Part shown: piece by piece, positions 7,259 to 16,297 of the stretch
Layout: each line of letters begins with the position of its first letter
How positions within the stretch are numbered: the first letter of the stretch is position 1
DNA from: CAZYFH01 sp965197395
GTDB taxonomy: Bacteria; Acidobacteriota; Vicinamibacteria; Vicinamibacterales; UBA8438
Reading direction: 5' to 3'
Assembly (NCBI GenBank): GCA_965197395.1
Contig: OZ240205.1
Span: 434,001-498,000, forward strand
Length of the DNA stretch: 64,000 nucleotides
The notes under the pieces: model-generated
Told to the model about the DNA's origin: nothing
Database searches by the model: none
The model's input: only the letters and a program-made list of their open reading frames with translations
Made by a program: the position numbers and the translations under genes

Positions 7259-7603
7259 ATGGCAATTGACATCAAACAACGGGATGTAGGCACCGTCACA
7301 ATTTTCGATCTGGCGGGAAAGCTCGCCGGTGAAGGTGGCGACACGTTGTTCAAGACCATCGACGGCGTGACTGGCTCCGGTCGACAGGAACTCGTGCTCA
7401 ATCTCGCGAACGTGACCTTCGTCGACAGCGCGGCGCTCGGCGGACTCCTGTCGAAGCGCAACGAGATCATGGGCGCCGGCGGTCACCTGAAGCTGCTCAA
7501 CGCGACCGTGCGGATCTCGGATCTGCTGGTCACGACGAAGCTCGAGATGGTGTTCGACACGTTCGACACAGAGGACGACGCCGTGGGGAGCTTCGCCTCG
7601 TAG
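7259..7603 (+). CDS. STAS-domain anti-sigma-factor antagonist
   Basis: A 114-residue single STAS domain of the SpoIIAA/RsbV type. The conserved FVDSAALGGLL segment carries Ser57, the residue phosphorylated by the partner anti-sigma kinase in this family. GAGGAGA precedes the ATG, and a TACACT box lies further up. It opens a signalling island: the next gene encodes the matching phosphatase fused to a receiver, and an RsbW-type ATPase domain is encoded at 8889-9785. The phosphorylated and free forms presumably switch an anti-sigma factor or other effector; no sigma factor gene is in the window. Confidence 0.88.
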   Translation: MAIDIKQRDVGTVTIFDLAGKLAGEGGDTLFKTIDGVTGSGRQELVLNLANVTFVDSAALGGLLSKRNEIMGAGGHLKLLNATVRISDLLVTTKLEMVFDTFDTEDDAVGSFAS

Positions 7604-7732
7604 CGTCTGGCAGCACGTCACAGACCTACGCGCGGACGCGCCAATCGTATTACCCCACGTGGGCTCTGGCGTGAAGGCCTGGCCCCGACGTGACCTCGCG
7701 CGCACCCGCGGACACACCGCAGCCCCGCCATC

Positions 7733-8887
7733 ATGTCTACAGAAGCGACGCGCGTGCTCCTCGTCGAGGACGATCCGGACGACGTCGTCCTCGTACGCGC
7801 CACGTTGCGGGATGCGACCGCATCCGCCTTCAGCCTCTCGGTAGCCGCCGACGTATCCAGCGCGACGACCCACCTCCGTTCGGACCATTTCGACGTCGTG
7901 TTGCTCGACCTCTCGCTCCCGGATGCGGAAGGGCTCGAGAGCCTCTCGCGGATCGGGCCGCTCTCGCGCGACACCCCCATCGTCGTGCTGACAGGCCTTG
8001 ACGACGAGGGCGTGGCGCTCCAGGCGGTGCAACACGGCGCACAAGACTACCTCGTGAAGGGTCAGGCGACGCCCGACCTGATGGTGCGAAGCATTCGATA
8101 CGCCCGCGAGCGGCACCGGTTGATCGCGGAGCGCACACGGCACCTCGAGCGCGAGCTGGAAGCTGCCGCGCTCTTGCAGAAGACGTTCTTGCCGACGACG
8201 GTGCCGACGCCCGCCAACCACGATCTCGGCGGCCATCTACACCCCAGCGGCCAGATCGGCGGCGATTTCTACGACTTTTTTGGACCGGTGGGCGAGAGCA
8301 TTGGCGTGGCGGTTGGCGACGCGGCGGGCAAGGGGATCCCGGGTGCGATCCTCATGGCGAAGGCGCAGGGCATCCTGCGTGCCGAGATCGCGTCAACGCT
8401 GACGCCGCTGAACGTCGTCCCGCGAGTCAACGTCGCGATGTGCCGTGACCGGGGCCAGGACCGCTTCGTCACGCTGTTCTACGGGTTACTCGGCGCACGC
8501 AGCGGGAGATTCAGCTACGTCAGCGCCGGTCACCCTCGCGCGCTGCTGTATCGTCAGCGCGACGTTGGGCTCTTGCCCTCCACCGGCCCGCCGCTCGGCC
8601 TCTTCGCTCAAGCGACATACGATGCCCGCACCGTCACGCTCGGCGACGGCGATCGCCTCGTCATCTACAGCGACGGTGTCTCGGAAGCCCAGGACGGGCG
8701 AGACCAGTTCTTCGATGAGTCGGGAATTCACGCCGTGGTCGCCGCCCACGCGACGGCTCCCGCGCGGGACCTCGCGCGCCACATCTGCGATGCGGCCCAA
8801 CGGTTCGAGCAAGACAGCCCGGACCCGGGTGACGACAAGACCGTCGTCGTGATCTGTGCGCGGGAGATGGGGCGCGCCCAGGCGTAG
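7733..8887 (+). CDS. Response regulator fused to PP2C-type (SpoIIE/RsbU) phosphatase
   Basis: A 384-residue protein. Residues 5-125 form a receiver with acidic pocket E12-D13-D14, phospho-acceptor Asp59 (VVLLDLSLPDAEG) and the conserved Lys in DYLVKGQ. After a short coiled linker, residues 165-380 form a PP2C-type serine phosphatase with GGDFYDFF, GDAAGKGIPGAILMAKAQ, SAGHPRALL, YSDGVSEAQ and GDDKTVVV. By family logic, receiver phosphorylation controls dephosphorylation of a STAS protein, most likely the one encoded 130 bp upstream. The preceding 130 bp carry no gene. Confidence 0.9.
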   Translation: MSTEATRVLLVEDDPDDVVLVRATLRDATASAFSLSVAADVSSATTHLRSDHFDVVLLDLSLPDAEGLESLSRIGPLSRDTPIVVLTGLDDEGVALQAVQHGAQDYLVKGQATPDLMVRSIRYARERHRLIAERTRHLERELEAAALLQKTFLPTTVPTPANHDLGGHLHPSGQIGGDFYDFFGPVGESIGVAVGDAAGKGIPGAILMAKAQGILRAEIASTLTPLNVVPRVNVAMCRDRGQDRFVTLFYGLLGARSGRFSYVSAGHPRALLYRQRDVGLLPSTGPPLGLFAQATYDARTVTLGDGDRLVIYSDGVSEAQDGRDQFFDESGIHAVVAAHATAPARDLARHICDAAQRFEQDSPDPGDDKTVVVICAREMGRAQA

Positions 8888-8888
8888 C

Positions 8889-9785
8889 TCAGGCGCGGAC
8901 GACCGGCTTCTGACGCCGTTTGGTGAGTGTGACCTCGTTGCCGACGTCGTTGTACTCGACGTGGTCCATGAAGGTCTTCATCAAGAACACCCCTCGCCCG
9001 GACGGATGCTCGATGTTCTCGGGGCGTGTCGGATCGGGGATCTGCCCCGGGTCGAATCCCCGGCCATCGTCCTTGATGGCAAAGACCGCTTCGCCCGAGG
9101 TCAAGTGGGTCCGCACCTGGATCCGGCGGTCCCGATACGGCGGGAGCGCGCGACGGTCGTTCGCCAGCGCGCGGTAGGCCCGCGTGTCGTGCTCCCGGAT
9201 CTCCGAGCGCACCTCAAGGTTGCCATGGTAGTAGGCGTTCGTGAGCGCCTCGTCGAGCGCGGTCGTGATCCGGTGGCAATCCGACTCATCGAACATGCCC
9301 GAATCACGAAGGATCCCGGTGCAGTAGCTCACCAGCGACGAGATAAGATCGAGATCGTTCTCGAGGACGAACGAGGCGGCCCGGAGCCGACCCAGGAGGC
9401 GTCGGTAGCTCTTCTGCTCCTGGGACGCCGCGAGAATGCGTTCCACGATCTCCACGAGATCACGGACCAGCGTCTTCTTGGGCACATAACTTGCCGCCCC
9501 GGTCTCGAGCGCCTTGACCGCGATCTCCTCGCTGCCCTTGGATGTCATGACGATCACGCGGACGAGCGGGTGATGCTCCTTCACGTGCTCGACGAGACCG
9601 AGACCATCGAGCTCCGGCATCTGAAGATCGGTCAGCACGATGTCCACGGCATGGGACCCGAGATGGGCGAGCGCCTTCTCGCCGTTTCCGGCGTACGCGA
9701 CGTTCCAACCGTCCTGCGTTTCGAGCACGTGTCCCGCCAGCTCACGGTCGGCCGCCGCGTCGTCGACGACGAGGATGTTCGCCAC
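8889..9785 (-). CDS. Response regulator fused to RsbW-like ATPase
   Basis: A 298-residue protein. GTG 9785 is chosen because AGGGGG lies just upstream and the protein then begins with the receiver start VANILVVDDA. The receiver has Asp53 as phospho-acceptor (VLTDLQMPELDG). After a helical linker, the C-terminal half is a GHKL ATPase of the anti-sigma/RsbW class, with DEALTNAYYHGN as N-box and IKDDGRGFDPGQ as G1 box, followed by GRGVFLMKTFMD. It starts 10 nt after the hybrid kinase gene, so the two are one operon, and it converges on the PP2C gene with one base between stops. A receiver on the RsbW-like kinase and another on the phosphatase would let phosphorelay control both arms of the switch. 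Confidence 0.87.
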   Translation of the reverse strand: MANILVVDDAAADRELAGHVLETQDGWNVAYAGNGEKALAHLGSHAVDIVLTDLQMPELDGLGLVEHVKEHHPLVRVIVMTSKGSEEIAVKALETGAASYVPKKTLVRDLVEIVERILAASQEQKSYRRLLGRLRAASFVLENDLDLISSLVSYCTGILRDSGMFDESDCHRITTALDEALTNAYYHGNLEVRSEIREHDTRAYRALANDRRALPPYRDRRIQVRTHLTSGEAVFAIKDDGRGFDPGQIPDPTRPENIEHPSGRGVFLMKTFMDHVEYNDVGNEVTLTKRRQKPVVRA

Positions 9786-9795
9786 GGGTGTCCCC

Positions 9796-12342
9796 CTACG
9801 ATGTCGTCTCCGTAAAGCCGCGCAGCTCGGGCTCGACCGCATCGAGCTCTTCCTGCAGCATGCGCCACGCCGGCGCCGCCTCCTCGCGCGCGCCGTCTCT
9901 GCACACGGACTCGAGCTGCCTCGCGAGGTCCACCACCCGCGCCCCGTCAAACATCCGCAGCGACCCGCCCAGGGTGTGCGCAACGCGCTGGACCGCCGGT
10001 AGATCAGACGCGTCGAGCCCCGCCTCGAGATCCACCACGAGCGACGGATACTGATCGAGGAAGCCGCGCACCACCTTGCCCAGCAACACTCGATCTCCTT
10101 CCACCGCGTCGACCGCGGCGGCCCAGTCGAGTCGGCTCTCGGCGGGCGCTGGTTCCGGCGCCTGATCCGGCTTCACCGCATGTCGGGGCGGCACAATGGC
10201 CGCAAGCGCCTCGTGCAGCTGTTGCGAACGAAAGGGCTTGGCGAGGTAGCCATCGAAGCCCGCCCTCCGGCACAACGCCTCGTCGTCGGCCATCGCTCGT
10301 GCCGTGAGCGCCACGATCGGCGTCGGCGCCGCGTGCGTCTCCCGTTCGCGCTGGCGGATGGCGCGCACCGCCTCGAGTCCGTCCATCTCCGGCATCTGGA
10401 GGTCCATCACGACGACATCGAACGGTTGCGCCATGCACGCGTCGACTGCCGCGGCCCCCGTGCCGACGACCGTGACGCGATGTCCCTGCTTTTCCAGCAT
10501 GCTAACCGCGAGGCGCTGGTTGGCGAGGCTGTCTTCGGCGAGCAGCACGTTGATAGGTGCGATGGTGCTCGCGGTCGCGTTCCGCGCCGCCGGCGCCCGC
10601 GCCGGCGCCACGCCCATGACCGCCTGGATCGTCTCGAGGAGCTCCGAGTGCTTGACCGGCTTGAAGAGGCTTGCCGCCACACCGGCGGCGTCTGCGGTCG
10701 CGGCGTCCGGCAAGCCGCCCGACGTGAGCAGGACGATCGGTGGATATCCGAGCGCGGGGTCGTCGTTCACCGCGCGCGCCAGCTCGAACCCGTCGGACTC
10801 CGGCATCTGCACGTCCGACAGCACCAGCCGCACCGAGTCGCCGTCGCGTATGCCACGCCGCAGCTCATCGAGCGCCGCCTCCACCCCCGGCACGGTCAGT
10901 GCCGTGAGCCCCCAACTGCGCACCATTTCGGCAAGGATGCGCCGGTTCGTCGCGTTGTCGTCGACAATGAGCGTTCGCACACCGCGCAGGTCCGCACGCG
11001 GGTCGGTCGCCTCGACCGTGGCCGCGGACCCGAGGCCGAAACTGGCGCTGAAATGAAACGTGCTGCCCTGTCCCTCCTTGCTTTCGAGGCCAACCTCGCC
11101 GCCCATGGCCGTCACGAGCCTCGACGCGATGGCCAACCCGAGTCCGGTTCCACCGTAGCGGCGGGTGGTCGACGCGTCGGCCTGGACGAACTCGTCGAAG
11201 ATGGCCTTCTGCTTGTGCTGAGGGATCCCGATCCCGGTGTCCGCGACCGTGAACCGAAGGGTCACCTGATCTCCGTCGGTCTCGTGGAGGCGAACACCAA
11301 GGACGACCTCGCCGTGCTCCGTGAACTTGATCGCGTTGCCGACGAGGTTGAACAGGACCTGCCGCAATCGACCCGGGTCGCCGATGAGGGCGTCGGGCAC
11401 ATCGGCGGGGACGTCGCTGAGCAGCTCCACGTCTCGCTGGCCGACGCGCGAGGCGAGCGCCTTCATCGTGCTACCCAGGTGTTCGCGCAGCCGCAGCGGC
11501 CGATGCTCGAGATCGAGGCGCCCGGCTTCGATCTTCGAGTAGTCGAGGATGTCGTTGATGATAGCAAGCAGCGCCTCGGCCGACTCGCTGATGATGTGCA
11601 CGTGGTCGCGCTGAGCGGGGGTGAGCGCGCTATCGTCAAGCAGCTCGGTGGCGCCGATCACGCCGTTGAGCGGCGTGCGGACTTCGTGGCTGACGTTGGC
11701 GAGGAACTCGCTCTTCGCGTTGTTCGCCTCGTCGGCCGCCCGCTTCGCGAGGGCGAGCTCCTCGGTGCGCCGTTCGAGCTCGTGATTGACGTATTGAAGC
11801 TCGAAGGTCGGGGCGATCACTTGGCCTAGCCGCACCAGGAGTGCCTCGTCCTCCTCGTTGAAGTCCCCCTCGAACTTATCGCTGAGCTGCAACACCCCGA
11901 GGAACTCCCCGCTTCGACGCAGAATGGGGACCACGAGCCACCCGGGCATCGGCGGATGTTCCAGGCCCCGTGCGTCCGTCATGCCGCCGAAGTTCCTCCA
12001 CCGCGGGTGGGACAGCAGTTCTTTCTCTGTCATCCGCATGGGGATTTTCTGTTCGACGACGACGCCCCAGATTCCTTCACCAGTGGGCATCACGTCGTAG
12101 CTGTTGTATCGCTCGTACTTCTTCGAGAAGGAATGGGTGTGGATCGCCGCATGGAAATCGCCGTCCGGCACGTAGCTCAACGCCGATTGATGTGCCCCGA
12201 TCATCAGCCGCGCATAGGCGGCGTGCTGGTGAAGCGCCTCTTCGAACGTCGTCGCAGTATGGGCATCGGCTGCGGTCTCATCGATCTCGCGAACGATCGC
12301 CGCGCGCCCGCCTTCGTCGAAGTCTTCGCTCTTGATCGGCAC
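9796..12342 (-). CDS. Hybrid sensor histidine kinase: GAF-HisKA-HATPase-REC-REC-HPt
   Basis: An 848-residue, apparently cytosolic hybrid kinase without membrane segments. A GAF sensor spans about 30-180, a coiled coil about 185-215, and the phospho-acceptor is His219 (SHEVRTPLNG). The HATPase runs 290-440 with FNLVGNAIKFT, DTGIGI and GGTGLGLAI. Receiver 1 has Asp510, receiver 2 has Asp647, and the C-terminal HPt has His789 (VAHTLGGSLRMF). This is a complete multistep phosphorelay in one chain. The likely outputs are the receiver proteins next door: the receiver-ATPase encoded 10 nt downstream in the same operon and the receiver-PP2C. The signal bound by the GAF domain is unknown. Confidence 0.92.
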   Translation of the reverse strand: MPIKSEDFDEGGRAAIVREIDETAADAHTATTFEEALHQHAAYARLMIGAHQSALSYVPDGDFHAAIHTHSFSKKYERYNSYDVMPTGEGIWGVVVEQKIPMRMTEKELLSHPRWRNFGGMTDARGLEHPPMPGWLVVPILRRSGEFLGVLQLSDKFEGDFNEEDEALLVRLGQVIAPTFELQYVNHELERRTEELALAKRAADEANNAKSEFLANVSHEVRTPLNGVIGATELLDDSALTPAQRDHVHIISESAEALLAIINDILDYSKIEAGRLDLEHRPLRLREHLGSTMKALASRVGQRDVELLSDVPADVPDALIGDPGRLRQVLFNLVGNAIKFTEHGEVVLGVRLHETDGDQVTLRFTVADTGIGIPQHKQKAIFDEFVQADASTTRRYGGTGLGLAIASRLVTAMGGEVGLESKEGQGSTFHFSASFGLGSAATVEATDPRADLRGVRTLIVDDNATNRRILAEMVRSWGLTALTVPGVEAALDELRRGIRDGDSVRLVLSDVQMPESDGFELARAVNDDPALGYPPIVLLTSGGLPDAATADAAGVAASLFKPVKHSELLETIQAVMGVAPARAPAARNATASTIAPINVLLAEDSLANQRLAVSMLEKQGHRVTVVGTGAAAVDACMAQPFDVVVMDLQMPEMDGLEAVRAIRQRERETHAAPTPIVALTARAMADDEALCRRAGFDGYLAKPFRSQQLHEALAAIVPPRHAVKPDQAPEPAPAESRLDWAAAVDAVEGDRVLLGKVVRGFLDQYPSLVVDLEAGLDASDLPAVQRVAHTLGGSLRMFDGARVVDLARQLESVCRDGAREEAAPAWRMLQEELDAVEPELRGFTETTS

Positions 12343-12517
12343 CGTGTCGCCCAGGACAACCCACCCGTCGTCCTGATCCTATCTCGGCCGACGGCATCGA
12401 CGACACCCGCCCGGCGCGTCGTCCGACGCGACCGCGTCATCTGCCGAGACCTCGGTCGTGCCGAGTCCGCCGGGTCTTTCGGTGCTGCTCGGAATAAACG
12501 CGGGGGCGTGCGCGGCA

Positions 12518-12581
12518 ACGCGCGGAGGCTACGATCGCTTGCGGGCCGCACGCGCGGAGGCTACGATCGCTTGCGGGCCGC
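12518..12581. repeat. 32-bp tandem duplication
   Basis: A 32-bp unit containing GCGGAGGCTACGATCGCTTG occurs twice head to tail (12518-12549, 12550-12581), followed by the first 8 bases of a third. It covers the end of the broken gene at 12561-12881 and duplicates its terminal Ala-Arg-Lys-Arg-Ser-stop codons. The rest of 12343-12560 shows no gene. Confidence 0.85.
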
Positions 12582-12881
12582 ACGCGCGGCGCTCGGCTTG
12601 GGTTTGGATCGCGCTTTCTTCTTCGGTGTCGCGCTCCGGTTGTGACCGGACCGCTCGGACACCTCACCCAACGTGACCAGCTTATCCTCGAGCCACTCGA
12701 TCCGATCTTCGAGGTCCATGATCTGTCGCGAGATGCCTGTCACTTGATCCCGCGATGGCAGCCCGAGCGTCTCCAGGGTCGCCTTGCTGGTCTGGGCCGC
12801 CGACTTCTTCGCGGCACCCTACGCGTTCAAGAACGAGTCGAGCGTCGTGCCGAGCATCTGGGCGAACGCGTCGGTGCCCAT
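12561..12881 (-). pseudogene. Phasin/PhaE-like coiled-coil gene interrupted by amber codon
   Basis: From ATG 12881 the frame reads MGTDAFAQMLGTTLDSFLNA, meets TAG at 12821-12819, then continues open as GAAKKSAAQTSKATLETLGL into a coiled coil (SRQIMDLEDRIEWLEDKL) and a basic tail (KKKARSKPKP, AARKRS). The layout, a short amphipathic start, DLEDRIEWLEDKL and a Lys/Pro/Ala tail, resembles small proteins associated with polyhydroxyalkanoate granules, but similarity is weak and the name is tentative. The in-frame TAG within otherwise continuous sequence suggests recent inactivation or a sequencing error. The segment after the TAG could be translated from an internal GTG at 12743. Confidence 0.5.
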
Positions 12882-13043
12882 GGCCGTCACCGAGCCTAAC
12901 TCGGGACGTGGAGGTCGTCCAGGATGACCTCGCCCACGCTACGACTTGACATCGCCCTCCCCCCGACGTACACCAAGCTTCGCGCCATTCGCCGACACCG
13001 ATCCGCTACGTACCGGTGGCGGGCGGGAGCGCCGACGCGCCAT

Positions 13044-14633
13044 ATGATGTCGTCTCCTGTCCAGCACGGCTCGCCTCAGCCAAGTCGACAGGCGACCGCC
13101 GCCGCCTACCGTCGTGTCTACGACCTTGCCCCCGACATGTTCGCGATCGTCGACGCCAAGACCGCCTGCATCATCGATTGCAACCGCGCCCTGATCGACA
13201 CGACGGGCTTTGCGAAAGACGAGCTCGTCGGACGCAGCGTGTTCGATCTCTACGACATTGCGGGAGTCGAACGCGCGAAGGCCGTCTCCCGCGCGTTCGT
13301 CCGGAGCGGCGCCTCGTTCGACTCGGAGGTACCGGTGCGGCGGCGCGACGGCGGGACGGTCCCGGTGAACGTCAGCGTGTCGGTCGGGTCGCGCGATGCC
13401 GAGGGCCGGATCGCCGAGAGCATCCTGATCTTGCACGATATGACGCGCCGGAAGGCGGCCGAAAGGGCGTTGAAGATATCGGAAGCGCGATATCAGAACC
13501 TCTATCACAATGCGCCTGACATGTTCGCGTCGCTCGACCCGTCATCGCATCGCATCGTTCAGTGCAACAAGACGCTCGCTCGTGTGACCGGTGTCGACCG
13601 GACCGAGCTCATCGGACGGTCTCTTTTTGCGATTCTGGCGACCGAGTCGCATGAGGCGGTGCGTGCCGCGCTCGAGCAAGCCGGCGAGCTCGGCGACGTC
13701 CGCAACATTCATTTGCGATTGGTCCGCGGTGAGGGCCACCCTCTGGAAGCCAGCATGCACGTCACCGCGGTGACTGATGAGCGCGGTTTCCTTTTTCATC
13801 GGCTGGTACTTCGCGATATCACCGAGCGGAAGCGGGCCCAGGAGGCGCTGCGCGCAGCCCACCACGACCTCGAGCAGCGGGTGCGCGATCGGACGGCCGA
13901 GCTGGCGCGCTCCAACACCGAGCTCGAGCAATTCGCGTATGTGGCCTCGCATGACCTTCAGGAGCCCTTGCGCAAGATTCAGGCCTTCGGCGAGCGACTG
14001 CACAAGCGCGCGGGGTCGCAGGTCGACGCGGAGTCAAGGGACTATCTCGCTCGAATGCTCAACGCCGCCCAGCGGATGCAGGCGTTGATCGCCGACCTGC
14101 TCCAGCTGTCGCGCGTGATGACGCGGGGCGAACCGCTCGCGCCAACCAACCTGGACGCGGTCGTGCGTGAGGTCGTCTCGGACCTCGACGCGCGTGTCCA
14201 GGACAGCGGCGGGCGCGTCATGGTGGACGCGCTGCCGGTCGTCGTGGCCGACGCGACGCAGATGCGTCAGCTGTTTCAGAATCTCATCGGCAATGGGCTC
14301 AAGTTTTGCCGCCCAGATGCGGCGCCGGTGGTCGAGGTGCGGGCGCTCTCCGCACTAGCCGGGGGCACCGATACCACTGTTGCATCCTGTCGGATCTCGG
14401 TGTCAGATAATGGCATCGGCCTCGACGAAAAGTACCGGGAGCGGATCTTTGCGCCGTTTCAGCGGCTCCACAGCCGGACCGAGTACGCGGGCACCGGAAT
14501 GGGGCTCGCCATCAGCCGGAGGATCGCGGAGCGCCATGGCGGAACGATCAGCGTGACGAGCCAACCGGGACAAGGCGCCACGTTTGTCGTGACGCTCCCG
14601 CTGCAACGGCCGGCGGAGGGTGCCGGGGGATGA
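13044..14633 (+). CDS. PAS-PAS sensor histidine kinase (phytochrome-type transmitter)
   Basis: A 529-residue cytosolic kinase. PAS1 spans about 20-135 (YDLAPDMFAIVDAKTACIIDCNRALIDTTGF) and PAS2 about 145-262 (YHNAPDMFASLDPSSHRIVQCN), both ending in DxTxRK-type linkers. A coiled coil at 265-295 leads to HisKA with His303 in ASHDLQEPLRKI, the form seen in phytochrome-like kinases. The HATPase has LIGNGLKFC, VSDNGIGLDEKY and GTGMGLAISRRI. An overlapping ATGA links it to a single-domain receiver gene at 14630, its likely partner. ATG 13044 is used because PAS1 follows shortly after; the true start may be the adjacent ATG at 13047. The ligand is unknown. Confidence 0.88.
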   Translation: MMSSPVQHGSPQPSRQATAAAYRRVYDLAPDMFAIVDAKTACIIDCNRALIDTTGFAKDELVGRSVFDLYDIAGVERAKAVSRAFVRSGASFDSEVPVRRRDGGTVPVNVSVSVGSRDAEGRIAESILILHDMTRRKAAERALKISEARYQNLYHNAPDMFASLDPSSHRIVQCNKTLARVTGVDRTELIGRSLFAILATESHEAVRAALEQAGELGDVRNIHLRLVRGEGHPLEASMHVTAVTDERGFLFHRLVLRDITERKRAQEALRAAHHDLEQRVRDRTAELARSNTELEQFAYVASHDLQEPLRKIQAFGERLHKRAGSQVDAESRDYLARMLNAAQRMQALIADLLQLSRVMTRGEPLAPTNLDAVVREVVSDLDARVQDSGGRVMVDALPVVVADATQMRQLFQNLIGNGLKFCRPDAAPVVEVRALSALAGGTDTTVASCRISVSDNGIGLDEKYRERIFAPFQRLHSRTEYAGTGMGLAISRRIAERHGGTISVTSQPGQGATFVVTLPLQRPAEGAGG

Positions 14634-15076
14634 CCGCACGACGTCCGACGACGGTACTTGTTGCGGATGACGACCCCGACGACCGCCTGCTGATCGCGGA
14701 CGCGTTCGAACAGGCTAACCTCCCGAGTGATCTGCAGTTCGTCGAGGACGGTGAGGAAGTGCTGGATTATCTCCACCAACGCGGGTCCCATGCCGACCCA
14801 CGGCGCTCCCCGCGGCCCGGCCTGATCCTGCTCGACCTGAACATGCCCCGGAAGGACGGCCGCGAGGCGCTGGCCGAGGTGAAGGCCCATGCCGACTTGC
14901 GACGTATTCCGGTCGTCGTGCTTACGACCTCGAATGCCGACGAAGACGTGCTGCGGAGCTATGAGCTCGGCGTCAGCGGTTTCATCCGGAAGCCCGCGAG
15001 CTTCGAGGGGCTGCTGGAAATCGTGGAGGCGCTGGGCAAATATTGGATCGAGGTCGTCGAACTCCCGCCCACGTAG
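14630..15076 (+). CDS. Single-domain response regulator (Rcp1/CheY-like)
   Basis: A 148-residue receiver without an output domain. Asp13-Asp14-Asp15 form the acidic pocket, Asp69 in LILLDLNMPRKDG is the acceptor, and the conserved Lys is in GFIRKPASFEG. The ATG overlaps the TGA of the upstream PAS kinase by 4 nt, so translation is coupled. Like Rcp1 with Cph1, it probably shuttles phosphate from that kinase to another protein. Confidence 0.92.
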   Translation: MTARRPTTVLVADDDPDDRLLIADAFEQANLPSDLQFVEDGEEVLDYLHQRGSHADPRRSPRPGLILLDLNMPRKDGREALAEVKAHADLRRIPVVVLTTSNADEDVLRSYELGVSGFIRKPASFEGLLEIVEALGKYWIEVVELPPT

Positions 15077-15111
15077 GAACACCCGGAAGCGATGGAGACA
15101 CCCGAGCTGCG

Positions 15112-15465
15112 CTAAAACGGCCGGAAGATGACCATCGCGACCGCGAGGATGAACGCGCCGATTGTCACGCCGGCGAGCGACGACTTGCCGGCGACCTGAC
15201 GAAACGCCAGGGGCACCATGACCGCGACCGCCAGCCAGCACGCGAGCTTGACCGTGACCCACCCCTGGAACGGCATCTGCCGGATGCCGAGCAGACCGAA
15301 ACCGGTGATGAAGACCGCCACGGAGAGGATTCCCGACCACATGAGCGAGAACCGCCGGCGATCCGGTGCGGGCGCCGCAAGCGCGGCAAACGTCACCCCG
15401 GCCAGGAGGAAGAGCGCCACGAGGTGAACGACCAGAAACGTCTCGTAGAGCGTGGAGGCCATCAA
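15112..15465 (-). CDS. Small membrane protein, four predicted helices
   Basis: A 117-residue hydrophobic protein with about four membrane segments: LVVHLVALFLLAGVTFAAL, SGILSVAVFITGFGLLG, VKLACWLAVAVMVPLAF and GVTIGAFILAVAMVIF. The spacing, with a His in the first helix, recalls small integral membrane proteins of the CopD/DUF2269 type, but I do not claim a family. The ATG overlaps the stop of the upstream exported-protein gene by 4 nt, so the two are co-translated. Confidence 0.6.
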   Translation of the reverse strand: MMASTLYETFLVVHLVALFLLAGVTFAALAAPAPDRRRFSLMWSGILSVAVFITGFGLLGIRQMPFQGWVTVKLACWLAVAVMVPLAFRQVAGKSSLAGVTIGAFILAVAMVIFRPF

Positions 15466-16238
15466 TCCTGCTGCTGCGTGCTCGACGCCGGCGCCGAGAA
15501 GCTGAGCTCCGCGTCATATCGCAGGACGGTTCGCTCGACTGAAGAGACGACCCCGCTCAACGTGGCCGCGACCGCTCCGCTCTGCTCACCAAACGCTCGG
15601 TCGATGATGGTCGTCGATTCGAGCTCGGCGTAGCTCGAGTAGTTCTCGACGATCTGCCAGGCTGTCGGCCCCGGCCCGAAGACGCGCTCGTAGACACCGA
15701 ACACGACGTCGGCGTCCCGGAACTTCGGCAAGTTCTCCCGAAGGAACGCCTCCCACTCCGCGCCGCGCCCAGGGGCGATCTGGATCGTGACAACGCGAGC
15801 GAGAAACAGCCCACTCGGATTGTCGACCTCGACGCTGAGCTCGGGGTGATAACGAACGGCGTAGCTCTGGCGCGACATGGTGAACCGGCGTACGCGGTCT
15901 CGGATCCGCGCGAGGCGACCCGGATCCATCCCGCGCGCGAGCGGACCGCCGGTGTCGTAGTCGGCGAGGTTGGCGATCGGCGTCACGAACAACCGCTCGT
16001 AGGTGTTGCCGAATTCCGCGGTTCGCCAGGCCGAGCGATACAGCACGGCCGCGCGTTGCAGGGCGGGGTTCACCTCCTCGAGCTGCAGCTCGATGTAGTC
16101 CTCGAGCTTGTCTGGCAGCACCTGCACGATATCGACGCGCATCCAGTTGTCCTGGGCGAGCGCGTGGGTCGAGCCGCCGACGCTGACGAGCATCGCGATG
16201 GCGATGACAACGGCGAGCCTGGTCGTCAAAAGTCTCAT
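15462..16238 (-). CDS. Exported protein of unknown function, possible tandem alpha-beta barrel
   Basis: A 258-residue protein with a signal peptide ending in THALAQ. The mature part appears to contain two related halves. One has MRVDIVQVLPDKLEDYIELQLEEVNPALQRAAVLYRSAWRT; the other has FLARVVTIQIAPGRGAEWEAFLRENLPKFRDADVVFGVYERVFG. The pattern strand, helix, AWRT or VYER strand is typical of dimeric alpha-beta barrel (ABM/NIPSNAP-like) domains. This is inference from pattern. It precedes and overlaps a four-helix membrane protein gene. No catalytic residues can be named. Confidence 0.5.
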   Translation of the reverse strand: MRLLTTRLAVVIAIAMLVSVGGSTHALAQDNWMRVDIVQVLPDKLEDYIELQLEEVNPALQRAAVLYRSAWRTAEFGNTYERLFVTPIANLADYDTGGPLARGMDPGRLARIRDRVRRFTMSRQSYAVRYHPELSVEVDNPSGLFLARVVTIQIAPGRGAEWEAFLRENLPKFRDADVVFGVYERVFGPGPTAWQIVENYSSYAELESTTIIDRAFGEQSGAVAATLSGVVSSVERTVLRYDAELSFSAPASSTQQQD

Positions 16239-16297
16239 GACATCCCCCTCCCCATCGATGCCGCTACTCTACCATCTGTCGAGGCTCGTCGGCGTGA

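Noticed and set aside
12518..12590. Possible CRISPR
   Set aside because: Two adjacent copies without spacers form a tandem duplication. No cas genes occur in the window.
12819..12821. In-frame TAG as pyrrolysine
   Set aside because: No pylS, pylT or pylBCD genes are seen, the protein is not of a pyrrolysine family, and a simple mutation explains it.
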